64,000 nucleotides of DNA from Levilactobacillus bambusae (GTDB lineage: Bacteria > Bacillota > Bacilli > Lactobacillales > Lactobacillaceae), in the NCBI RefSeq assembly GCF_003124125.1, contig NZ_QCXQ01000002.1, forward strand, positions 82,904-146,903. Reading direction: 5' to 3'. Below the pieces are notes generated by a model. That model was not told the DNA's origin. It made no database searches and worked only from the letters and a program-made list of their open reading frames with translations. Shown piece after piece: positions 8,621 through 19,379 of the stretch (the stretch's first letter is position 1; every line of letters starts with the position of its first letter). The position numbers and the translations under genes were made by a program.

Positions 8621-9010
8621 TTAAACCCGACGGCGCTTTGGAGGACGAGACCCGTTATGAGGAACAGGTGTTACATCACGAATTGCAGTAACTTCGATCC
8701 CAGTAGCTTGGATAGCACGGATAGCAGCTTCACGACCTGAACCAGGACCCTTAACTTCGACTTCAACAGTCTTCATTCCGTGTTCCATTGATGACTTAGC
8801 AGCAGCTTCAGCAGCCATTTGAGCAGCAAATGGTGTTGACTTACGGCTACCCTTAAAGCCTAATGCACCAGCTGATGACCAAGAAATAGCATTTCCTTGC
8901 ATATCAGTAATCATAACGAGTGTGTTGTTAAAAGTTGAGTGAATGTGTGCAACACCGGATTCGATGTTCTTTTTCACACGCCGCTTCCGGCTAGTATTTC
9001 TCTTTACCAT
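8621..9010 (-). CDS. rpsK: Ribosomal protein S11
   Basis: S11 sits on the 30S platform near the mRNA exit. The 129-residue product has the family segments [36 protein letters not shown] and the C-terminal [13 protein letters not shown]. It lies between rpsM and rpoA in the alpha operon; the 86-nt gap to rpoA is the longest within that operon. Confidence 0.98.
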   Translation of the reverse strand: MVKRNTSRKRRVKKNIESGVAHIHSTFNNTLVMITDMQGNAISWSSAGALGFKGSRKSTPFAAQMAAEAAAKSSMEHGMKTVEVEVKGPGSGREAAIRAIQATGIEVTAIRDVTPVPHNGSRPPKRRRV

Positions 9011-9037
9011 AAAAGTTGAACCCTCCTTTATAGATTA

Positions 9038-9403
9038 TTATTTCTTACGCCCGGCGATTGAAACTTTCTTACCCTTACGAGTACGAGCGTTGTTCTTAGT
9101 GTGTTGACCACGAACAGGTAAACCACGACGGTGACGCATACCACGGTAAGAACCCATTTCTTGAAGTTCCTTAATGTTCATGCTAACTTCCCGACGTAAG
9201 TCACCTTCGACTGGGTAGTTATCAACAGCTGAACGAAGCTTATCTTCATCTTCTGGGGATAAATCGCGAACGCGAACGTCAGGATTTACGCCAGTTTGAG
9301 CGATAATCTTTTCAGCAGTACTGTTACCAATCCCGAAAATGTAAGTTAATGCAATAACAATTCGCTTGTCACGGGGTAAATCGACTCCAGCAATACGTGC
9401 CAT
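9038..9403 (-). CDS. rpsM: Ribosomal protein S13
   Basis: S13 is a 30S head protein that forms intersubunit bridges with L5. The start is the ATG at 9403 ([14 protein letters not shown]), giving the usual 121 residues; an upstream in-frame GTG overlaps the GGAGG site. The helix-turn-helix region and the basic tail [16 protein letters not shown] are present. It follows rpmJ in the alpha operon. Confidence 0.97.
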   Translation of the reverse strand: MARIAGVDLPRDKRIVIALTYIFGIGNSTAEKIIAQTGVNPDVRVRDLSPEDEDKLRSAVDNYPVEGDLRREVSMNIKELQEMGSYRGMRHRRGLPVRGQHTKNNARTRKGKKVSIAGRKK

Positions 9404-9436
9404 GTAAAGACACACCTCCTATATAATGAAATAAAA

Positions 9437-9556
9437 TTACTTACCCTGACGCTGTTTGTGCTTAGGGTTAGCCGAGCAAATTACCATAACCCGACCTTTA
9501 CGTTTGATCACTTTACAGTGTTCACACATTGGCTTGACTGATGGTCTTACCTTCAT
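9437..9556 (-). CDS. rpmJ: Ribosomal protein L36, zinc-binding form
   Basis: L36 is a tiny 50S protein. The 39-residue product reads [20 protein letters not shown] and then [19 protein letters not shown]. The four metal ligands are Cys11, Cys14, Cys27 and His33, so this is the zinc-binding (C+) paralogue rather than a zinc-independent one. It lies between infA and rpsM, the usual place. Confidence 0.96.
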   Translation of the reverse strand: MKVRPSVKPMCEHCKVIKRKGRVMVICSANPKHKQRQGK

Positions 9557-9589
9557 AAATATCCCTCCTAAATCATTGACTAAGACGGA

Positions 9590-9808
9590 CTACTTAAAAC
9601 GATAAGTGATCCGACCTTTTGTGAGATCATACGGTGACATTTCGACAGTAACCCGATCCCCAGGTAAAATCCGAATGTAATGCATACGAATCTTACCGGA
9701 AACGTGAGCCAGTATCTCTTGACCGTTTTTCAGTTCAACCCGGAACATCGCGTTTGGCAACGTTTCGGTAACTTTGCCTTCAACTTCGATGACGTCGCTT
9801 TTAGCCAC
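9590..9808 (-). CDS. infA: Translation initiation factor IF-1
   Basis: IF-1 binds the 30S A site during initiation. The 72-residue OB-fold protein starts at GTG ([20 protein letters not shown]) after GGAGG and contains [30 protein letters not shown]. It follows adk by 175 nt and is preceded by its own predicted promoter and a leader with two hairpins, so the alpha-operon genes can be transcribed separately from secY-adk. Confidence 0.98.
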   Translation of the reverse strand: MAKSDVIEVEGKVTETLPNAMFRVELKNGQEILAHVSGKIRMHYIRILPGDRVTVEMSPYDLTKGRITYRFK

Positions 9809-9833
9809 GAAAGTACCTCCTTTTTGATAAAGT

Positions 9834-9873
9834 CGTGTTTTTCAACACGGCAGAACGGTAGGTTTCCCTACCG
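9834..9873 (-). promoter_or_regulatory. Twin GAAA-tetraloop hairpins in the infA leader
   Basis: On the minus strand CGGTAGG-GAAA-CCTACCG (9856-9873) is followed six nt later by CGTGTT-GAAA-AACACG (9834-9849). Both stems are perfect, and both carry the same tetraloop directly ahead of the infA ribosome-binding site. Confidence 0.65.
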
Positions 9874-9923
9874 CGCTCAAAAATAAATGAAAGGACACCT
9901 ATTCCTTGAGCAAAACCTTGCTA

Positions 9924-9952
9924 AGTTTACCATATTAATGAACTTGAATCAA
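9924..9952 (-). promoter_or_regulatory. Internal promoter upstream of infA
   Basis: TTGATT and TAAACT lie 17 bp apart on the minus strand, and TGG precedes the -10 as an extended element. The start point would be about 115 nt upstream of infA. Confidence 0.55.
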
Positions 9953-9983
9953 GGTACCCTCGCGATTGGCCGCTAAATTTAAC

Positions 9984-10640
9984 TTAAAGCTGATCAAGAA
10001 TTTGGTGCACATCTTGATAAACATCATTAATATCTCGATCACCATCAACCATGTGCAAGATTCCCTTATTTTGATAGAAATCAACGAGGGGGGTGTTCAT
10101 CTTGATGTTAACATCCAGTCGGTTCTTAACCGTTTCAGGCTTGTCATCATCACGTTGATAAAAGTCATGAGAACCGCAGATATCACAAGTGCCCGCGACC
10201 TTTGGCTGGTTGTAAACCTTGTGGTAAGTAGCACCACAATTGCGACAGATAAACCGTCCGGATAGCCGTTCAATTAAAACATCTGGGGCAACATCAATAT
10301 TAATAACGGCATCAATTTTCTTACCCATATCAGCCATCATGGTGTCTAATGCTTCCGCTTGGTCAATTGTCCGGGGAAAACCATCAAGCATAAAACCATT
10401 GACGGTATCCTTTTGTGCTAGCCTGTCCGCAACAATTCCATCCGTTACTTCATCGGGAACTAAGGCTCCTTGATCGATGAATTTTTTGGCTTCGATTCCC
10501 ATTGGCGTTTCGTTAGCGATTGCTTCCCGAAAGATATCCCCGGTAGAAATATGAGGAATATCGAAATCTTCAATAATCATTTGAGCCTGGGTTCCCTTAC
10601 CGGCCCCAGGTAGCCCCATTAAAATCAGGTTCATTGACAT
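9984..10640 (-). CDS. adk: Adenylate kinase
   Basis: Adenylate kinase interconverts ATP plus AMP and two ADP. The start is [20 protein letters not shown] at 10640, 8 nt after GGAGG, giving 218 residues; the longer frame lacks a site. The P-loop is GLPGAGKGT, and the lid domain carries four cysteines (CRNC and CDIC), a structural zinc site usual in Gram-positive forms. It follows secY by 86 nt, the classical spc-operon order. Confidence 0.97.
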   Translation of the reverse strand: MSMNLILMGLPGAGKGTQAQMIIEDFDIPHISTGDIFREAIANETPMGIEAKKFIDQGALVPDEVTDGIVADRLAQKDTVNGFMLDGFPRTIDQAEALDTMMADMGKKIDAVINIDVAPDVLIERLSGRFICRNCGATYHKVYNQPKVAGTCDICGSHDFYQRDDDKPETVKNRLDVNIKMNTPLVDFYQNKGILHMVDGDRDINDVYQDVHQILDQL

Positions 10641-10726
10641 AAGTTCGTCCTCCAATTGATCCAATTAAAAATTTTGCCTGAAAACAGAAGAAGGTGTGCG
10701 ATCATCTCAACACACCCACCCCTTTT

Positions 10727-12034
10727 TTATTTGTTCGGTTCTTGAATGAAACCGATATATTGACGCTTCATTTCTAATCCGTTAATTTGCTGAATGGTCT
10801 GGATAGCCACACCCACAACAATTAAGAGACTTGTACCACCAAGTCCAACGGATTCACTCAAGCCAAATACGTTTGAGGCAACCAACGGAAGCAAGGCAAT
10901 TAAGCCAAGGAACAAAGCCCCGACGGTACTTAACCGCATTAGCAATCCAGAAATATACGATTGCGTTTCATGCCCCGGCCAAACGCCGGGAATGTACGCT
11001 CCCTGCTTTTGCAGGTTTTCCGATAGTTTTTCAGGATTGACCTGAACAAACGCGTAAAAGAATGTAAATAGGACAATTAAGATTGTGTAGAAAACAGTCC
11101 CTGCTGTCGTCTGCATATTAAATACATTGGACAACACCTGGTACCACGTATCTTCAGAATGATTATTCTGAAAGGCCAATAAAATAGTTTGTGGCGTCGC
11201 AATAAAGGAACTTGCAAAGATAACCGGAATCACACCCGCAACGTTGACCTTCAAAGGAAGGTAACTGCTATCGGGGGATCCAGAAACCCGCCGCGTGTAT
11301 TGAATGGGCACTTTACGATCCGCTTGTTGGAACCAAGTTGTAAAGGTTACGATCACCAAAATGGCAATGAGCAACCCAATAAGGAATAAAATGTTTTTCC
11401 CTAAATCCCCTTTACCTGCATCAACAATGTAGGTTTGGTAAAGCTGATAGACACCCGTAGGAATCCGAGCGATGATACCCGCAAAGATAATCATTGAAAC
11501 CCCGTTGCCTAACCCTCGGTCGGTAATCATATCACCCAACCAGGTCGTCAACATGGTTCCACCCGTCAGAATTAACCCAATGGTAACGTACGTACTTACA
11601 CCCGGATTATCAACTAACTTAAGACTACTTAGGGCGTTAAAACCCGCCGTAATCCCGATTGACTGAACAAACGCCAGGACAATCGTTAAGTACCGGGTCG
11701 CTTGATTCAGTTTACGCCGTCCAACTTCCCCTTGCTTCCCCCATTCCACGAAACGTGGAACAATGTCCATCTGAAGGAGTTGGATCACGATTTGTGCGGT
11801 GATGTAAGGCGAAACCCCCATCGCAAAGATAGAGTAATTCGACAGGCCACCACCACTGAAGAGATTTAACATGCTAACCAAGCCTGAAGACGCCACGCTT
11901 TGGAGAGCCTTTGCGTTAATTCCGGGAACCGTGATAAACGATCCCAGACGAAAGACCACCAAAACCATTAGAGTAAAGAGAATCTTGTTCCGAATATCTT
12001 TAATCTTAAACGCGTTTTTCAAGGTTGAAAGCAT
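10727..12034 (-). CDS. secY: Protein translocase subunit SecY
   Basis: SecY is the channel of the general secretion pathway in the cytoplasmic membrane. The 435-residue protein has ten hydrophobic segments and the family signatures TVPGINAKAL and SGGGLSNYSIFAMGVSPYITAQ. Its ATG overlaps the rplO stop by one nucleotide (TAATG), so translation is coupled. Confidence 0.98.
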   Translation of the reverse strand: MLSTLKNAFKIKDIRNKILFTLMVLVVFRLGSFITVPGINAKALQSVASSGLVSMLNLFSGGGLSNYSIFAMGVSPYITAQIVIQLLQMDIVPRFVEWGKQGEVGRRKLNQATRYLTIVLAFVQSIGITAGFNALSSLKLVDNPGVSTYVTIGLILTGGTMLTTWLGDMITDRGLGNGVSMIIFAGIIARIPTGVYQLYQTYIVDAGKGDLGKNILFLIGLLIAILVIVTFTTWFQQADRKVPIQYTRRVSGSPDSSYLPLKVNVAGVIPVIFASSFIATPQTILLAFQNNHSEDTWYQVLSNVFNMQTTAGTVFYTILIVLFTFFYAFVQVNPEKLSENLQKQGAYIPGVWPGHETQSYISGLLMRLSTVGALFLGLIALLPLVASNVFGLSESVGLGGTSLLIVVGVAIQTIQQINGLEMKRQYIGFIQEPNK

Positions 12035-12468
12035 TAGATCACCTCAGTCTTACCGCCTGCAGCTTCAATTGCCTTAGTAGCAGCAGCAGAGAATTTGTTA
12101 GCCTTAACGGTTAACTTCTTATCTAACTGGCCATCACCTAAGACCTTGATGCCGTCCTTTTGGTTTTTAACGATGCCGGCTTCAACTAATTGAACTGGAG
12201 TTACTTCAGTTCCATCATCGAAAGCGTTCAGGGCATCAATGTTGACTACAGCGTATTCCTTGCGGTTAATGTTAGTAAACCCACGTTTAGGAATCCGACG
12301 GTAAAGAGGCATTTGGCCCCCTTCAAACCCAAGACGAGTCTTGCTACGAGCCTTTTGACCCTTTTGACCCCGACCTGAAGTCTTACCGTTACCGGAAGAG
12401 TCTCCACGACCCACACGGTTACGGAGCTTACGAGAACCTTCAGCAGGATGTAATTCGTTTAAATTCAT
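12034..12468 (-). CDS. rplO: Ribosomal protein L15
   Basis: L15 is a late-assembly 50S protein. The 144-residue product has the glycine- and basic-rich N terminus [25 protein letters not shown] and the motif [17 protein letters not shown]. It precedes secY with overlapping stop and start codons, as in the standard spc operon. Confidence 0.98.
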   Translation of the reverse strand: MNLNELHPAEGSRKLRNRVGRGDSSGNGKTSGRGQKGQKARSKTRLGFEGGQMPLYRRIPKRGFTNINRKEYAVVNIDALNAFDDGTEVTPVQLVEAGIVKNQKDGIKVLGDGQLDKKLTVKANKFSAAATKAIEAAGGKTEVI

Positions 12469-12498
12469 GCGATTGGCACCTCCTTATTTTTAGTTGTA

Positions 12499-12681
12499 TT
12501 ACTTAACTTCTTCAACCGTAATTAGGTGTGCAATTTTGAAAAGCGCACCGCGAATTGCGTCGTTATCAGGCTTTACAACTGAACTGTTTACACGGTGCAG
12601 ACCTAATGCCTTAACAATCGCACGCTGTTTTGGGAGGCGGTGAGCTGCACTACGTACTAAAGTAACTTTTAACTGAGCCAT
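12499..12681 (-). CDS. rpmD: Ribosomal protein L30
   Basis: L30 is a small 50S protein. The 60-residue product [20 protein letters not shown] has the family [16 protein letters not shown] segment and the ferredoxin-like length. It lies between rpsE and rplO. Confidence 0.97.
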   Translation of the reverse strand: MAQLKVTLVRSAAHRLPKQRAIVKALGLHRVNSSVVKPDNDAIRGALFKIAHLITVEEVK

Positions 12682-12695
12682 AATACTTCTCCTCC

Positions 12696-13205
12696 TTATT
12701 CAGCAAGGTGTTGAAGAGAAACGCCACGCAATGCAGCGACTTCTTCAGCACGTTTCATAGACTTCAAACCTTCGAAGGTTGCCCGTACAGAGTTGATTGA
12801 GTTGTTTGAGCCCAACCGCTTACTCGTAACATCGGCAATTCCGGCGAGTTCCATGACGGCACGAACAGCACCACCAGCAGCAACCCCATGACCTTCAGCA
12901 GCAGGCTTTAACATGATCTTCCCACCACCGTAAGTACCGATAACTTCGTGAGGGATTGAAGTTCCAACGATTGGAACTTCAATCAAGTTCTTACGAGCGT
13001 CATCGACAGCTTTACGGATAGCATCTGGAACTTCTTGTGCCTTACCAGTACCGAAGCCAACGTGGCCATTCTTGTCACCAACGACAACAAGAGCAGCAAA
13101 ACGAAGACGACGACCACCCTTAACAACCTTAGTAATCCGGTTAATGGATACAACGTTGTCTTCGAGTTCAAGCTTGTCAGGATCAATAAACTTTGACTTT
13201 GCCAT
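12696..13205 (-). CDS. rpsE: Ribosomal protein S5
   Basis: S5 helps form the mRNA entry channel and affects decoding accuracy. The 169-residue product has the double-stranded-RNA-binding-like N-terminal domain with [22 protein letters not shown] and the typical [22 protein letters not shown] region. It lies between rplR and rpmD. Confidence 0.98.
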   Translation of the reverse strand: MAKSKFIDPDKLELEDNVVSINRITKVVKGGRRLRFAALVVVGDKNGHVGFGTGKAQEVPDAIRKAVDDARKNLIEVPIVGTSIPHEVIGTYGGGKIMLKPAAEGHGVAAGGAVRAVMELAGIADVTSKRLGSNNSINSVRATFEGLKSMKRAEEVAALRGVSLQHLAE

Positions 13206-13228
13206 TTGCGGTTATTCCTCCTTTTTTC

Positions 13229-13585
13229 CTAGAATTGTAGTCCGTTTTCACGGGCAGCATCAGCTAATGCTTGTACCCGTCCATGGTATAAGTAACCCCC
13301 ACGGTCAAATACAACGTTAGTGATGTTCTTTTCAGCAGCGCGCTTAGCAACTAAAGCACCGACAGATGCGGCCTTTTCAGTCTTGCTGTTACCACTGACT
13401 TCACTATCTAATGATGAGGCACTGACCAGCGTCACACCCGCTACGTCATCAATTACTTGAGCGTAGGTGTTTGTGTTAGAACGGAAAACATTTAAGCGTG
13501 GGCACTCGGCAGTACCAGAAATCTTATTACGAACACGTGCGTGACGACGTTGACGTGTCTTGTTACGATCTGGTTTGTTGATCAT
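13229..13585 (-). CDS. rplR: Ribosomal protein L18
   Basis: L18 binds 5S rRNA in the central protuberance. I choose the ATG at 13585 ([19 protein letters not shown]), 6 nt after GAGGTG, giving 118 residues; the GTG three codons upstream overlaps the ribosome site. The C terminus [26 protein letters not shown] is characteristic. Confidence 0.97.
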   Translation of the reverse strand: MINKPDRNKTRQRRHARVRNKISGTAECPRLNVFRSNTNTYAQVIDDVAGVTLVSASSLDSEVSGNSKTEKAASVGALVAKRAAEKNITNVVFDRGGYLYHGRVQALADAARENGLQF

Positions 13586-13626
13586 TATTGTCACCTCTTC
13601 AAATTAATTATCAGCTATGCGCTGTC

Positions 13627-14163
13627 TTACTTACCAGTCTTACCTTCACGAATCCGAACATATTCGTTTTCGTAACGGATACCCTTACCCTTGTAAGGTT
13701 CAGGTGAACGAACGGCACGGACTTCAGCAGCAAAGTCACCAACGGCCTGCTTGCCAATTCCGCTAATCTTGATCGTTGTGTTATCTGGAACTTCAACTTG
13801 TAAGTTTTCGGGAACAGTCATTTCAACTGGGTTAGAGTAACCAACACTTAAAACTAAAGTTGAACCCTTAAGTTGAGTACGGTAACCAACCCCAACAAGT
13901 TTCAAGGTCTTGGCAAAACCATCGGTTACACCTTCAACCATGTTGTTGACGTTAGCACGCGTAGTTCCGTGGATAGCACGCGTCTTGTTGTTATTGTCAG
14001 GACGATCAAACTTGATTTGACCATCTTCAACTGACATCGTAATAATTGGGCTGATGGCACGGGTTAAAGTCCCCTTAGGACCCTTAACAGTTACATCGTT
14101 TCCGCTTTGAGAAACTTCAACACCATCAGGAATGTTAATCGCTTTATAACCAATACGACTCAC
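13627..14163 (-). CDS. rplF: Ribosomal protein L6
   Basis: L6 lies near the sarcin-ricin loop of the 50S subunit. The 178-residue product starts at GTG ([17 protein letters not shown]) and ends with the family signature [25 protein letters not shown]. It lies between rpsH and rplR. Confidence 0.98.
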   Translation of the reverse strand: MSRIGYKAINIPDGVEVSQSGNDVTVKGPKGTLTRAISPIITMSVEDGQIKFDRPDNNNKTRAIHGTTRANVNNMVEGVTDGFAKTLKLVGVGYRTQLKGSTLVLSVGYSNPVEMTVPENLQVEVPDNTTIKISGIGKQAVGDFAAEVRAVRSPEPYKGKGIRYENEYVRIREGKTGK

Positions 14164-14193
14164 TTGGTTGCACCTCCTATTCTTACTTATCGA

Positions 14194-14592
14194 TTACCAA
14201 ACGTAAGCGAGCACTTCGCCGCCGACGTGCTTGGCACGAGCTTCTTTATCGGTAATTACACCGTTTGAAGTAGAAATAATAGCAATACCTAAACCATTTA
14301 AGACCTTAGGAACTGCGTCTGCTTTAACGTAAGAACGCAAGCCAGGCTTAGAGATCCGCTTAAGGCCAGTGATAACACGTTGGTTATCCTTACCATACTT
14401 CAAGAAAACACGGATGATGCCTTGCTTGTCGTCGTCGATGTATTCAACGTCACGGATGAAACCTTCACGCTTGAGGATTTCAGCAATGTCGCGCTTCATT
14501 TTTGATGCAGGAACTTCAAGTGATTCGTGACGAACCATGTTCGCGTTACGAATCCGAGTTAAGAAGTCTGCAATTGGATCAGTCATGGACAT
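14194..14592 (-). CDS. rpsH: Ribosomal protein S8
   Basis: S8 binds 16S rRNA helix 21 and organises the 30S platform. The 132-residue product starts [20 protein letters not shown] and ends with the [26 protein letters not shown] signature. A GGGAGG site lies 10 nt before the first ATG. Confidence 0.98.
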   Translation of the reverse strand: MSMTDPIADFLTRIRNANMVRHESLEVPASKMKRDIAEILKREGFIRDVEYIDDDKQGIIRVFLKYGKDNQRVITGLKRISKPGLRSYVKADAVPKVLNGLGIAIISTSNGVITDKEARAKHVGGEVLAYVW

Positions 14593-14627
14593 GAACGTTT
14601 GCCCTCCCTTTATTTAAAATTCTCGTT

Positions 14628-14813
14628 TTACCAACTAGCCTTGTGCATGCCTGGAATTTGACCTTCATGGGCAAGTTGACGAAGGCAGATACGGCAAAGA
14701 TGGAACTTTTGATAAACAGAGTGTGGACGTCCACAGCGTTCGCAACGTGTGTACGCTTGGGTAGAGAACTTTGCTGGACGCTTACTCTTAGCAATTAATG
14801 ATTTTTTAGCCAA
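14628..14813 (-). CDS. rpsN: Ribosomal protein S14, type Z (zinc)
   Basis: S14 is a 30S head protein. At 61 residues it is the short type Z form with two CxxC pairs (CERC and CRIC), so it binds one zinc. It lies between rplE and rpsH. A longer zinc-free paralogue, if present, is outside the window. Confidence 0.97.
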   Translation of the reverse strand: MAKKSLIAKSKRPAKFSTQAYTRCERCGRPHSVYQKFHLCRICLRQLAHEGQIPGMHKASW

Positions 14814-14831
14814 TTTTGTGAACCTCCTAAT

Positions 14832-15374
14832 CTATTTTGAAAATGGCATACCGAAGTCAGCCAACAATGCGTGACCTTCTTCATCGGTATCAGCCGTCGT
14901 AACGATGACAATATCTAAACCACGAACGCGGTTAACCTTGTCGTAATCAATTTCTGGGAAAATTAATTGTTCCCGAATTCCCAAAGTGTAGTTACCGCGA
15001 CCATCAAAGGAGCGGCTGCTTACACCATGGAAGTCACGAACACGTGGCAAGGAAACGTTGATAAGCTTGTCTAAGAATTCGTACATCCGGTCCCCACGAA
15101 GAGTAACCTTTGCACCAATTGACATACCTTCACGTAAACGGAAGCTGGCAATTGATTTCTTAGCCTTAGTAATTAATGGCTTTTGACCAGAAATTAAAGC
15201 TAATTCTTCAACGGCTTCATCAAGGTTTTTTGCGTTAGCGATTGCATCACCAACACCCATGTTCAGAACGATCTTATCGATCTTTGGAGTCTGCATAACA
15301 GACTTGTAGCTGAACTTTTCCATCAATGATGGTTGAATTTCGTTTTTGTATTGTTCTTTCAAACGAGCAGTCAT
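14832..15374 (-). CDS. rplE: Ribosomal protein L5
   Basis: L5 binds 5S rRNA and contacts S13 and P-site tRNA. The 180-residue product carries the [18 protein letters not shown] motif and ends with the usual [23 protein letters not shown]. It lies between rplX and rpsN. Confidence 0.98.
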   Translation of the reverse strand: MTARLKEQYKNEIQPSLMEKFSYKSVMQTPKIDKIVLNMGVGDAIANAKNLDEAVEELALISGQKPLITKAKKSIASFRLREGMSIGAKVTLRGDRMYEFLDKLINVSLPRVRDFHGVSSRSFDGRGNYTLGIREQLIFPEIDYDKVNRVRGLDIVIVTTADTDEEGHALLADFGMPFSK

Positions 15375-15399
15375 GAATGTGTGTTCCTCCTTCCGCTAG

Positions 15400-15711
15400 T
15401 TATTTGTCGATTGTTTCGCCGCTCTTTTTAGCGTAACGAACTTTTTTACCATCTTCAACGCGGTAACCAACACGGGTTGGCTTGTTTGTTGAAGGATCAA
15501 TAAGCATCACATTTGAAGCGTTAATTGCTGCTTCAGTATCCACAATTCCACCTTGAGGGTTTGCTTGAGTCGCCTTTTGGTGTTTCTTAATCATGTTGAT
15601 ACCTTGCACAATCACACGGTTCTTGTCAGCTAAGACCTTGGTTACAGTTCCCTGCTTGCCCTTGTCTTTTCCACTAATGACTTGAACCTTGTCACCGGTT
15701 TTAACGTACAT
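15400..15711 (-). CDS. rplX: Ribosomal protein L24
   Basis: L24 initiates 50S assembly. The 103-residue product has the KOW motif at the N terminus ([21 protein letters not shown]) and the family [11 protein letters not shown] segment. It lies between rplN and rplE. Confidence 0.98.
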   Translation of the reverse strand: MYVKTGDKVQVISGKDKGKQGTVTKVLADKNRVIVQGINMIKKHQKATQANPQGGIVDTEAAINASNVMLIDPSTNKPTRVGYRVEDGKKVRYAKKSGETIDK

Positions 15712-15744
15712 TTGTGTGGCACCTCCTTGTTATCTCAAAATGAC

Positions 15745-16113
15745 TTACAGAACTTCTGGAGCTAATGAAATGATCTTCATGTAGTCGCGATCACGTAATT
15801 CGCGGGCAACTGGTCCAAAGATACGAGTTCCAACTGGGCTCTTGTCATCACGGATAATAACGGCAGCATTTTCATCAAAACTGATGTATGAACCATCCTC
15901 ACGACGCATCCGAGATTTAGTACGAACGACAACAGCTTTTACAACATCGTGAGCCTTGACAACACCACCTGGTGTTGCTTGTTTAACCGTAGCAACGATA
16001 ACGTCACCGACACCAGCGTAACGACGCTTGGAGCCACCTAAAACCTTGATAGTCAAGATTTCGCGGGCACCAGAGTTATCAGCAACCTTAAGACGACTTT
16101 CTTGTTGGATCAC
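15745..16113 (-). CDS. rplN: Ribosomal protein L14
   Basis: L14 lies at the subunit interface and contacts L19. The 122-residue product starts at GTG ([20 protein letters not shown]) and contains [17 protein letters not shown] and the C-terminal [10 protein letters not shown] region. Confidence 0.98.
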   Translation of the reverse strand: MIQQESRLKVADNSGAREILTIKVLGGSKRRYAGVGDVIVATVKQATPGGVVKAHDVVKAVVVRTKSRMRREDGSYISFDENAAVIIRDDKSPVGTRIFGPVARELRDRDYMKIISLAPEVL

Positions 16114-16162
16114 AGCGAGTGTCCTCCCTTCATTTTCTTAAATAGAATACGATAAACGAACA

Positions 16163-16429
16163 CTAGATGATAACTGCCTTTTCAACAATATCAACCAAAC
16201 GGAAACGCTTAGTAGCAGATAAAGGACGGGTTTCCATAATCCGAACCGTATCGCCCATCTTAGCTTCATTATTTTCGTCATGTGCCTTGTACTTCTTTGA
16301 GTACTTAACACGTTTTCCGTAACGAGTATCTTGCTTGTACGTTTCAACTTGGACAGTAATTGTCTTATCCATTTTGTCAGAAACGACACGCCCTTGGTAG
16401 ACCTTACGGGAATTCCGTTTTTCACTCAT
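16163..16429 (-). CDS. rpsQ: Ribosomal protein S17
   Basis: S17 is an early-assembly 30S protein with an OB fold. The 88-residue product has the family motifs [19 protein letters not shown] and [22 protein letters not shown]. It follows rpmC by 26 nt. Confidence 0.98.
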   Translation of the reverse strand: MSEKRNSRKVYQGRVVSDKMDKTITVQVETYKQDTRYGKRVKYSKKYKAHDENNEAKMGDTVRIMETRPLSATKRFRLVDIVEKAVII

Positions 16430-16455
16430 GTATTGCAGCCTCCTTTACCGTATTC

Positions 16456-16650
16456 TTACTTGTTAAGTTCTTGTTGACGCAACACAGTTTTAATGCGTGC
16501 GATATCCTTGCGAACCTGCTTTAAGCGAGCTGTGTTTTCAAGTTGACCAGTAGCCAATTGGAAACGAAGGTTGAATAATTCATCCTTGTAGCTCTTCTCT
16601 TTTTCAAGCATTTCAGCAGTGGATAATTTACTAATTTCATTAGCCTTCAT
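16456..16650 (-). CDS. rpmC: Ribosomal protein L29
   Basis: L29 sits by the exit tunnel where trigger factor and SRP dock. I place the start at the ATG at 16650 ([14 protein letters not shown]), 8 nt after AGGTGG, giving the usual 64 residues rather than the GTG four codons earlier. The gene overlaps the end of rplP by 11 nt. The helical hairpin segment [20 protein letters not shown] is typical. Confidence 0.97.
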   Translation of the reverse strand: MKANEISKLSTAEMLEKEKSYKDELFNLRFQLATGQLENTARLKQVRKDIARIKTVLRQQELNK

Positions 16651-17074
16651 TAGATTCGCCACCTACTTCCTCGCGAGTCACAATCTTGGTCTGAACTGGA
16701 AGCTTCATTGCAGCTAAACGTAAGGCTTCGCGTGCAACTTCTTCAGAAACGCCACCGACTTCAAACATTACCTTACCGCGCTTGACGGGAGCAACCCATC
16801 CAGCAGGTGTACCTTTCCCGTTACCCATACGTACCCCAACACCTTTTTCAGTGTAGGATTTGTCAGGGAAAATTTTAATCCAAACTTTCCCACCACGTTT
16901 CATGTAACGAGTCATAGCGATACGTGCGGCTTCGATTTGACGGTTGGTAATCCAGTGGGAAGTCAAGGCTTGCAGACCATATTCACCAAATGTAACCGTC
17001 TTGCCACCCTTAGCAGAGCCACGAAGCTTGCCACGGTGAACACGACGATACTTTACACGTTTAGGTACCAGCAT
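16640..17074 (-). CDS. rplP: Ribosomal protein L16
   Basis: L16 lies near the A site and peptidyl transferase centre. The start is [19 protein letters not shown] at 17074 behind GGAGGG, giving 144 residues; the open frame continues 36 codons upstream but overlaps rpsC there. The stop overlaps rpmC. Confidence 0.97.
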   Translation of the reverse strand: MLVPKRVKYRRVHRGKLRGSAKGGKTVTFGEYGLQALTSHWITNRQIEAARIAMTRYMKRGGKVWIKIFPDKSYTEKGVGVRMGNGKGTPAGWVAPVKRGKVMFEVGGVSEEVAREALRLAAMKLPVQTKIVTREEVGGESNEG

Positions 17075-17075
17075 G

Positions 17076-17768
17076 CTATTTCCCTCCTCGTCCGTTGTTA
17101 GTTCTTTGATCGATCTTGTGTTCGATCTTAGTTTGATCCTTTTCTGGGAGAATTTCGCCACGGTAAATCCAGGTCTTAACACCTAATGATCCATAAGTGG
17201 TGTGCGCTTCAACCCAAGCGTAGTCAATGTCAGCACGTAACGTGTGCAAAGGAACAGTACCATCTGAGTAATGTTCAACACGTGACATGTCAGCACCGTT
17301 TAAACGACCAGAAACTTGAACCTTGATACCCTTAGCTCCGGAACGCATAGTCCGTTGCATTGCTCCACGCATTGCACGACGGAAAGCGACACGGCCTTCA
17401 AGCTGACGAGCGACATTTTCGCCGACCAACTTAGCATCTAAGTCAGGCTTCTTAATTTCAATAATGTTAATGTGAACACGTTTGCCAGTCAACTGGTTAA
17501 GTTCCTTACGAAGTGCTTCAACTTCGGAACCACCCTTACCAATAACCATACCAGGCTTGGCGGTGTGAATGGAGATGTTCACGCGGTTAGCTGCACGTTC
17601 AATTTCAACGAGTGAAACAGAGGCATCAGCTAAACGCTGGTCAATGTATTTCCGGATTTTAAGATCTTCCTGTAAGTAAGCAGCAAAATCTTTGTCAGCA
17701 TACCACTTTGCTTCGTAGTCGCGGATAATACCTGTACGTAATCCGGTAGGGTTTACTTTTTGTCCCAC
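17076..17768 (-). CDS. rpsC: Ribosomal protein S3
   Basis: S3 is part of the mRNA entry channel. The 230-residue product starts at GTG ([22 protein letters not shown]) after GAGGAGGG and carries the KH-domain loop [13 protein letters not shown]. It ends one nucleotide before the rplP start and begins 3 nt after the rplV stop. Confidence 0.98.
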   Translation of the reverse strand: MGQKVNPTGLRTGIIRDYEAKWYADKDFAAYLQEDLKIRKYIDQRLADASVSLVEIERAANRVNISIHTAKPGMVIGKGGSEVEALRKELNQLTGKRVHINIIEIKKPDLDAKLVGENVARQLEGRVAFRRAMRGAMQRTMRSGAKGIKVQVSGRLNGADMSRVEHYSDGTVPLHTLRADIDYAWVEAHTTYGSLGVKTWIYRGEILPEKDQTKIEHKIDQRTNNGRGGK

Positions 17769-17771
17769 GTG

Positions 17772-18128
17772 TTATCCCTCCTCTTTTTCAGAAACGACGA
17801 TTGTGATGTGACTAGTCCGCTTGTTAATTGGAGAAGCAGATCCTTTGGCACGGGGACGGAAACGCTTGAGCGTTGGTCCTTCATTAACAAAGACTTCACT
17901 TACAACTAAATCTTGACGATCTAAGTCGAAGTTGTTTTCTGCGTTCGCTACTGCGGACATCAATACTTTGTTCACTACTGGTGAAGCTCCACGAGGAGTG
18001 AACTTTAAAATAGCAATTGCTTCGGCAACGCTCTTGCCCCGAATAAGATCAACGACAAGGCGGACCTTACGAGCGGCAATACGAACATTTTTCGCAGTCG
18101 CTGTTGCTGATGTAACTTGTTCAGCCAT
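17772..18128 (-). CDS. rplV: Ribosomal protein L22
   Basis: L22 lines the exit tunnel and its beta-hairpin forms part of the macrolide site region. The 118-residue product has the [23 protein letters not shown] start and the hairpin [24 protein letters not shown]. It lies between rpsS and rpsC. Confidence 0.98.
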   Translation of the reverse strand: MAEQVTSATATAKNVRIAARKVRLVVDLIRGKSVAEAIAILKFTPRGASPVVNKVLMSAVANAENNFDLDRQDLVVSEVFVNEGPTLKRFRPRAKGSASPINKRTSHITIVVSEKEEG

Positions 18129-18148
18129 GTGATATCCTCCTTATCTAC

Positions 18149-18430
18149 TTATTTAGCGCGTGTCTTCTTGTCGTCTCCACCGTGACCATGGAAAGTCCGG
18201 GTAGGAACGAATTCACCGAGTTTGTGTCCAACCATATCTTCTTGAACATAAACTGGGACGTGCTTGCGCCCATCATATACTGCAATGGTGAAGCCAATAA
18301 AACTTGGGAAAATCGTTGACCGACGTGACCAAGTCTTGATGACAGATTTCTTTTCAGAATCTTTTTGTGCATCAATCTTCTTGAGTAAACTAGCGTCGGC
18401 AAAAGGTCCCTTTTTCAAACTACGAGTCAT
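18149..18430 (-). CDS. rpsS: Ribosomal protein S19
   Basis: S19 is a 30S head protein that bridges to the 50S. The 93-residue product starts [20 protein letters not shown] and has the [22 protein letters not shown] signature. It follows rplB by 76 nt. Confidence 0.98.
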   Translation of the reverse strand: MTRSLKKGPFADASLLKKIDAQKDSEKKSVIKTWSRRSTIFPSFIGFTIAVYDGRKHVPVYVQEDMVGHKLGEFVPTRTFHGHGGDDKKTRAK

Positions 18431-18506
18431 TATGAAACCTCCTCTATCTGTGGCGCATCCATTAGGATGAACACCTGGTCTCTTTCATTCGCGATTAGCG
18501 AGTTAA

Positions 18507-19346
18507 TTACATCTTGGAACCTTTACGGTGACGGACGATAAACTTCTCGCTCTTGTTCTTCTTAGAACGAGTCTTCTTACCAACCGTCTTCTTGCCCCAT
18601 GGAGAAAGAGGTGATGGAAGACCAACAGGTGCTTTACCTTCACCACCACCATGTGGGTGATCGTTAGGGTTCATAACTGACCCACGAACGTGTGGACGTT
18701 GACCAATCCAACGGTTACGACCGGCCTTACCAACGTTAACCAATTCGTGTTCTTCGTTACCAACGGCACCGATAGTCGCACGGTTAACGGAAAGGATCAT
18801 CCGAACTTCACCAGATTGTAAACGAACCAATGAGTACTTACCGTTACGACCAAGCAATGATGCTGAAGTCCCAGCGGAACGAACTAATTGACCACCCTTA
18901 CCAGGCTTTAATTCAATGTTGTGGATAACCGTTCCAACTGGAATGTTTTCCAATGGAAGTGCATTACCAGGCTTGATATCTGCATTAGGACCAGATTCAA
19001 CCTTATCCCCAACCTTAAGACCCTTAGGTGCAATGATGTATGATTTGATTCCGTCAGCATAAACTAACAAAGCAATGTTAGCCGTCCGGTTTGGATCATA
19101 TTCAATGGCTTTAACGGTTGCAGGAACATCGTCCTTGATCCGCTTGAAGTCAATAATCCGGTATTGGTTCTTGTTACCGCCGCCACGATGACGAACAGTC
19201 ATGTGACCGTAGTTATTACGACCGGCACGGTGCTTTTTTGAATCAAGTAATGATTTTTCAGGCTTTGACTTAGTGATATCACTGTAGTCTAAGCTGGTCA
19301 TGTTACGACGACCATTACTTGTTGGCTTGTATTTCTTAATCGCCAC
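18507..19346 (-). CDS. rplB: Ribosomal protein L2
   Basis: L2 is required for subunit association and peptidyl transfer. The 279-residue product starts at GTG ([20 protein letters not shown]) and shows the conserved [19 protein letters not shown] motif including the histidine near the peptidyl transferase centre. Confidence 0.98.
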   Translation of the reverse strand: MAIKKYKPTSNGRRNMTSLDYSDITKSKPEKSLLDSKKHRAGRNNYGHMTVRHRGGGNKNQYRIIDFKRIKDDVPATVKAIEYDPNRTANIALLVYADGIKSYIIAPKGLKVGDKVESGPNADIKPGNALPLENIPVGTVIHNIELKPGKGGQLVRSAGTSASLLGRNGKYSLVRLQSGEVRMILSVNRATIGAVGNEEHELVNVGKAGRNRWIGQRPHVRGSVMNPNDHPHGGGEGKAPVGLPSPLSPWGKKTVGKKTRSKKNKSEKFIVRHRKGSKM

Positions 19347-19379
19347 GTTATTTCCCTCCTATTTCAAAAATTTCTTATA

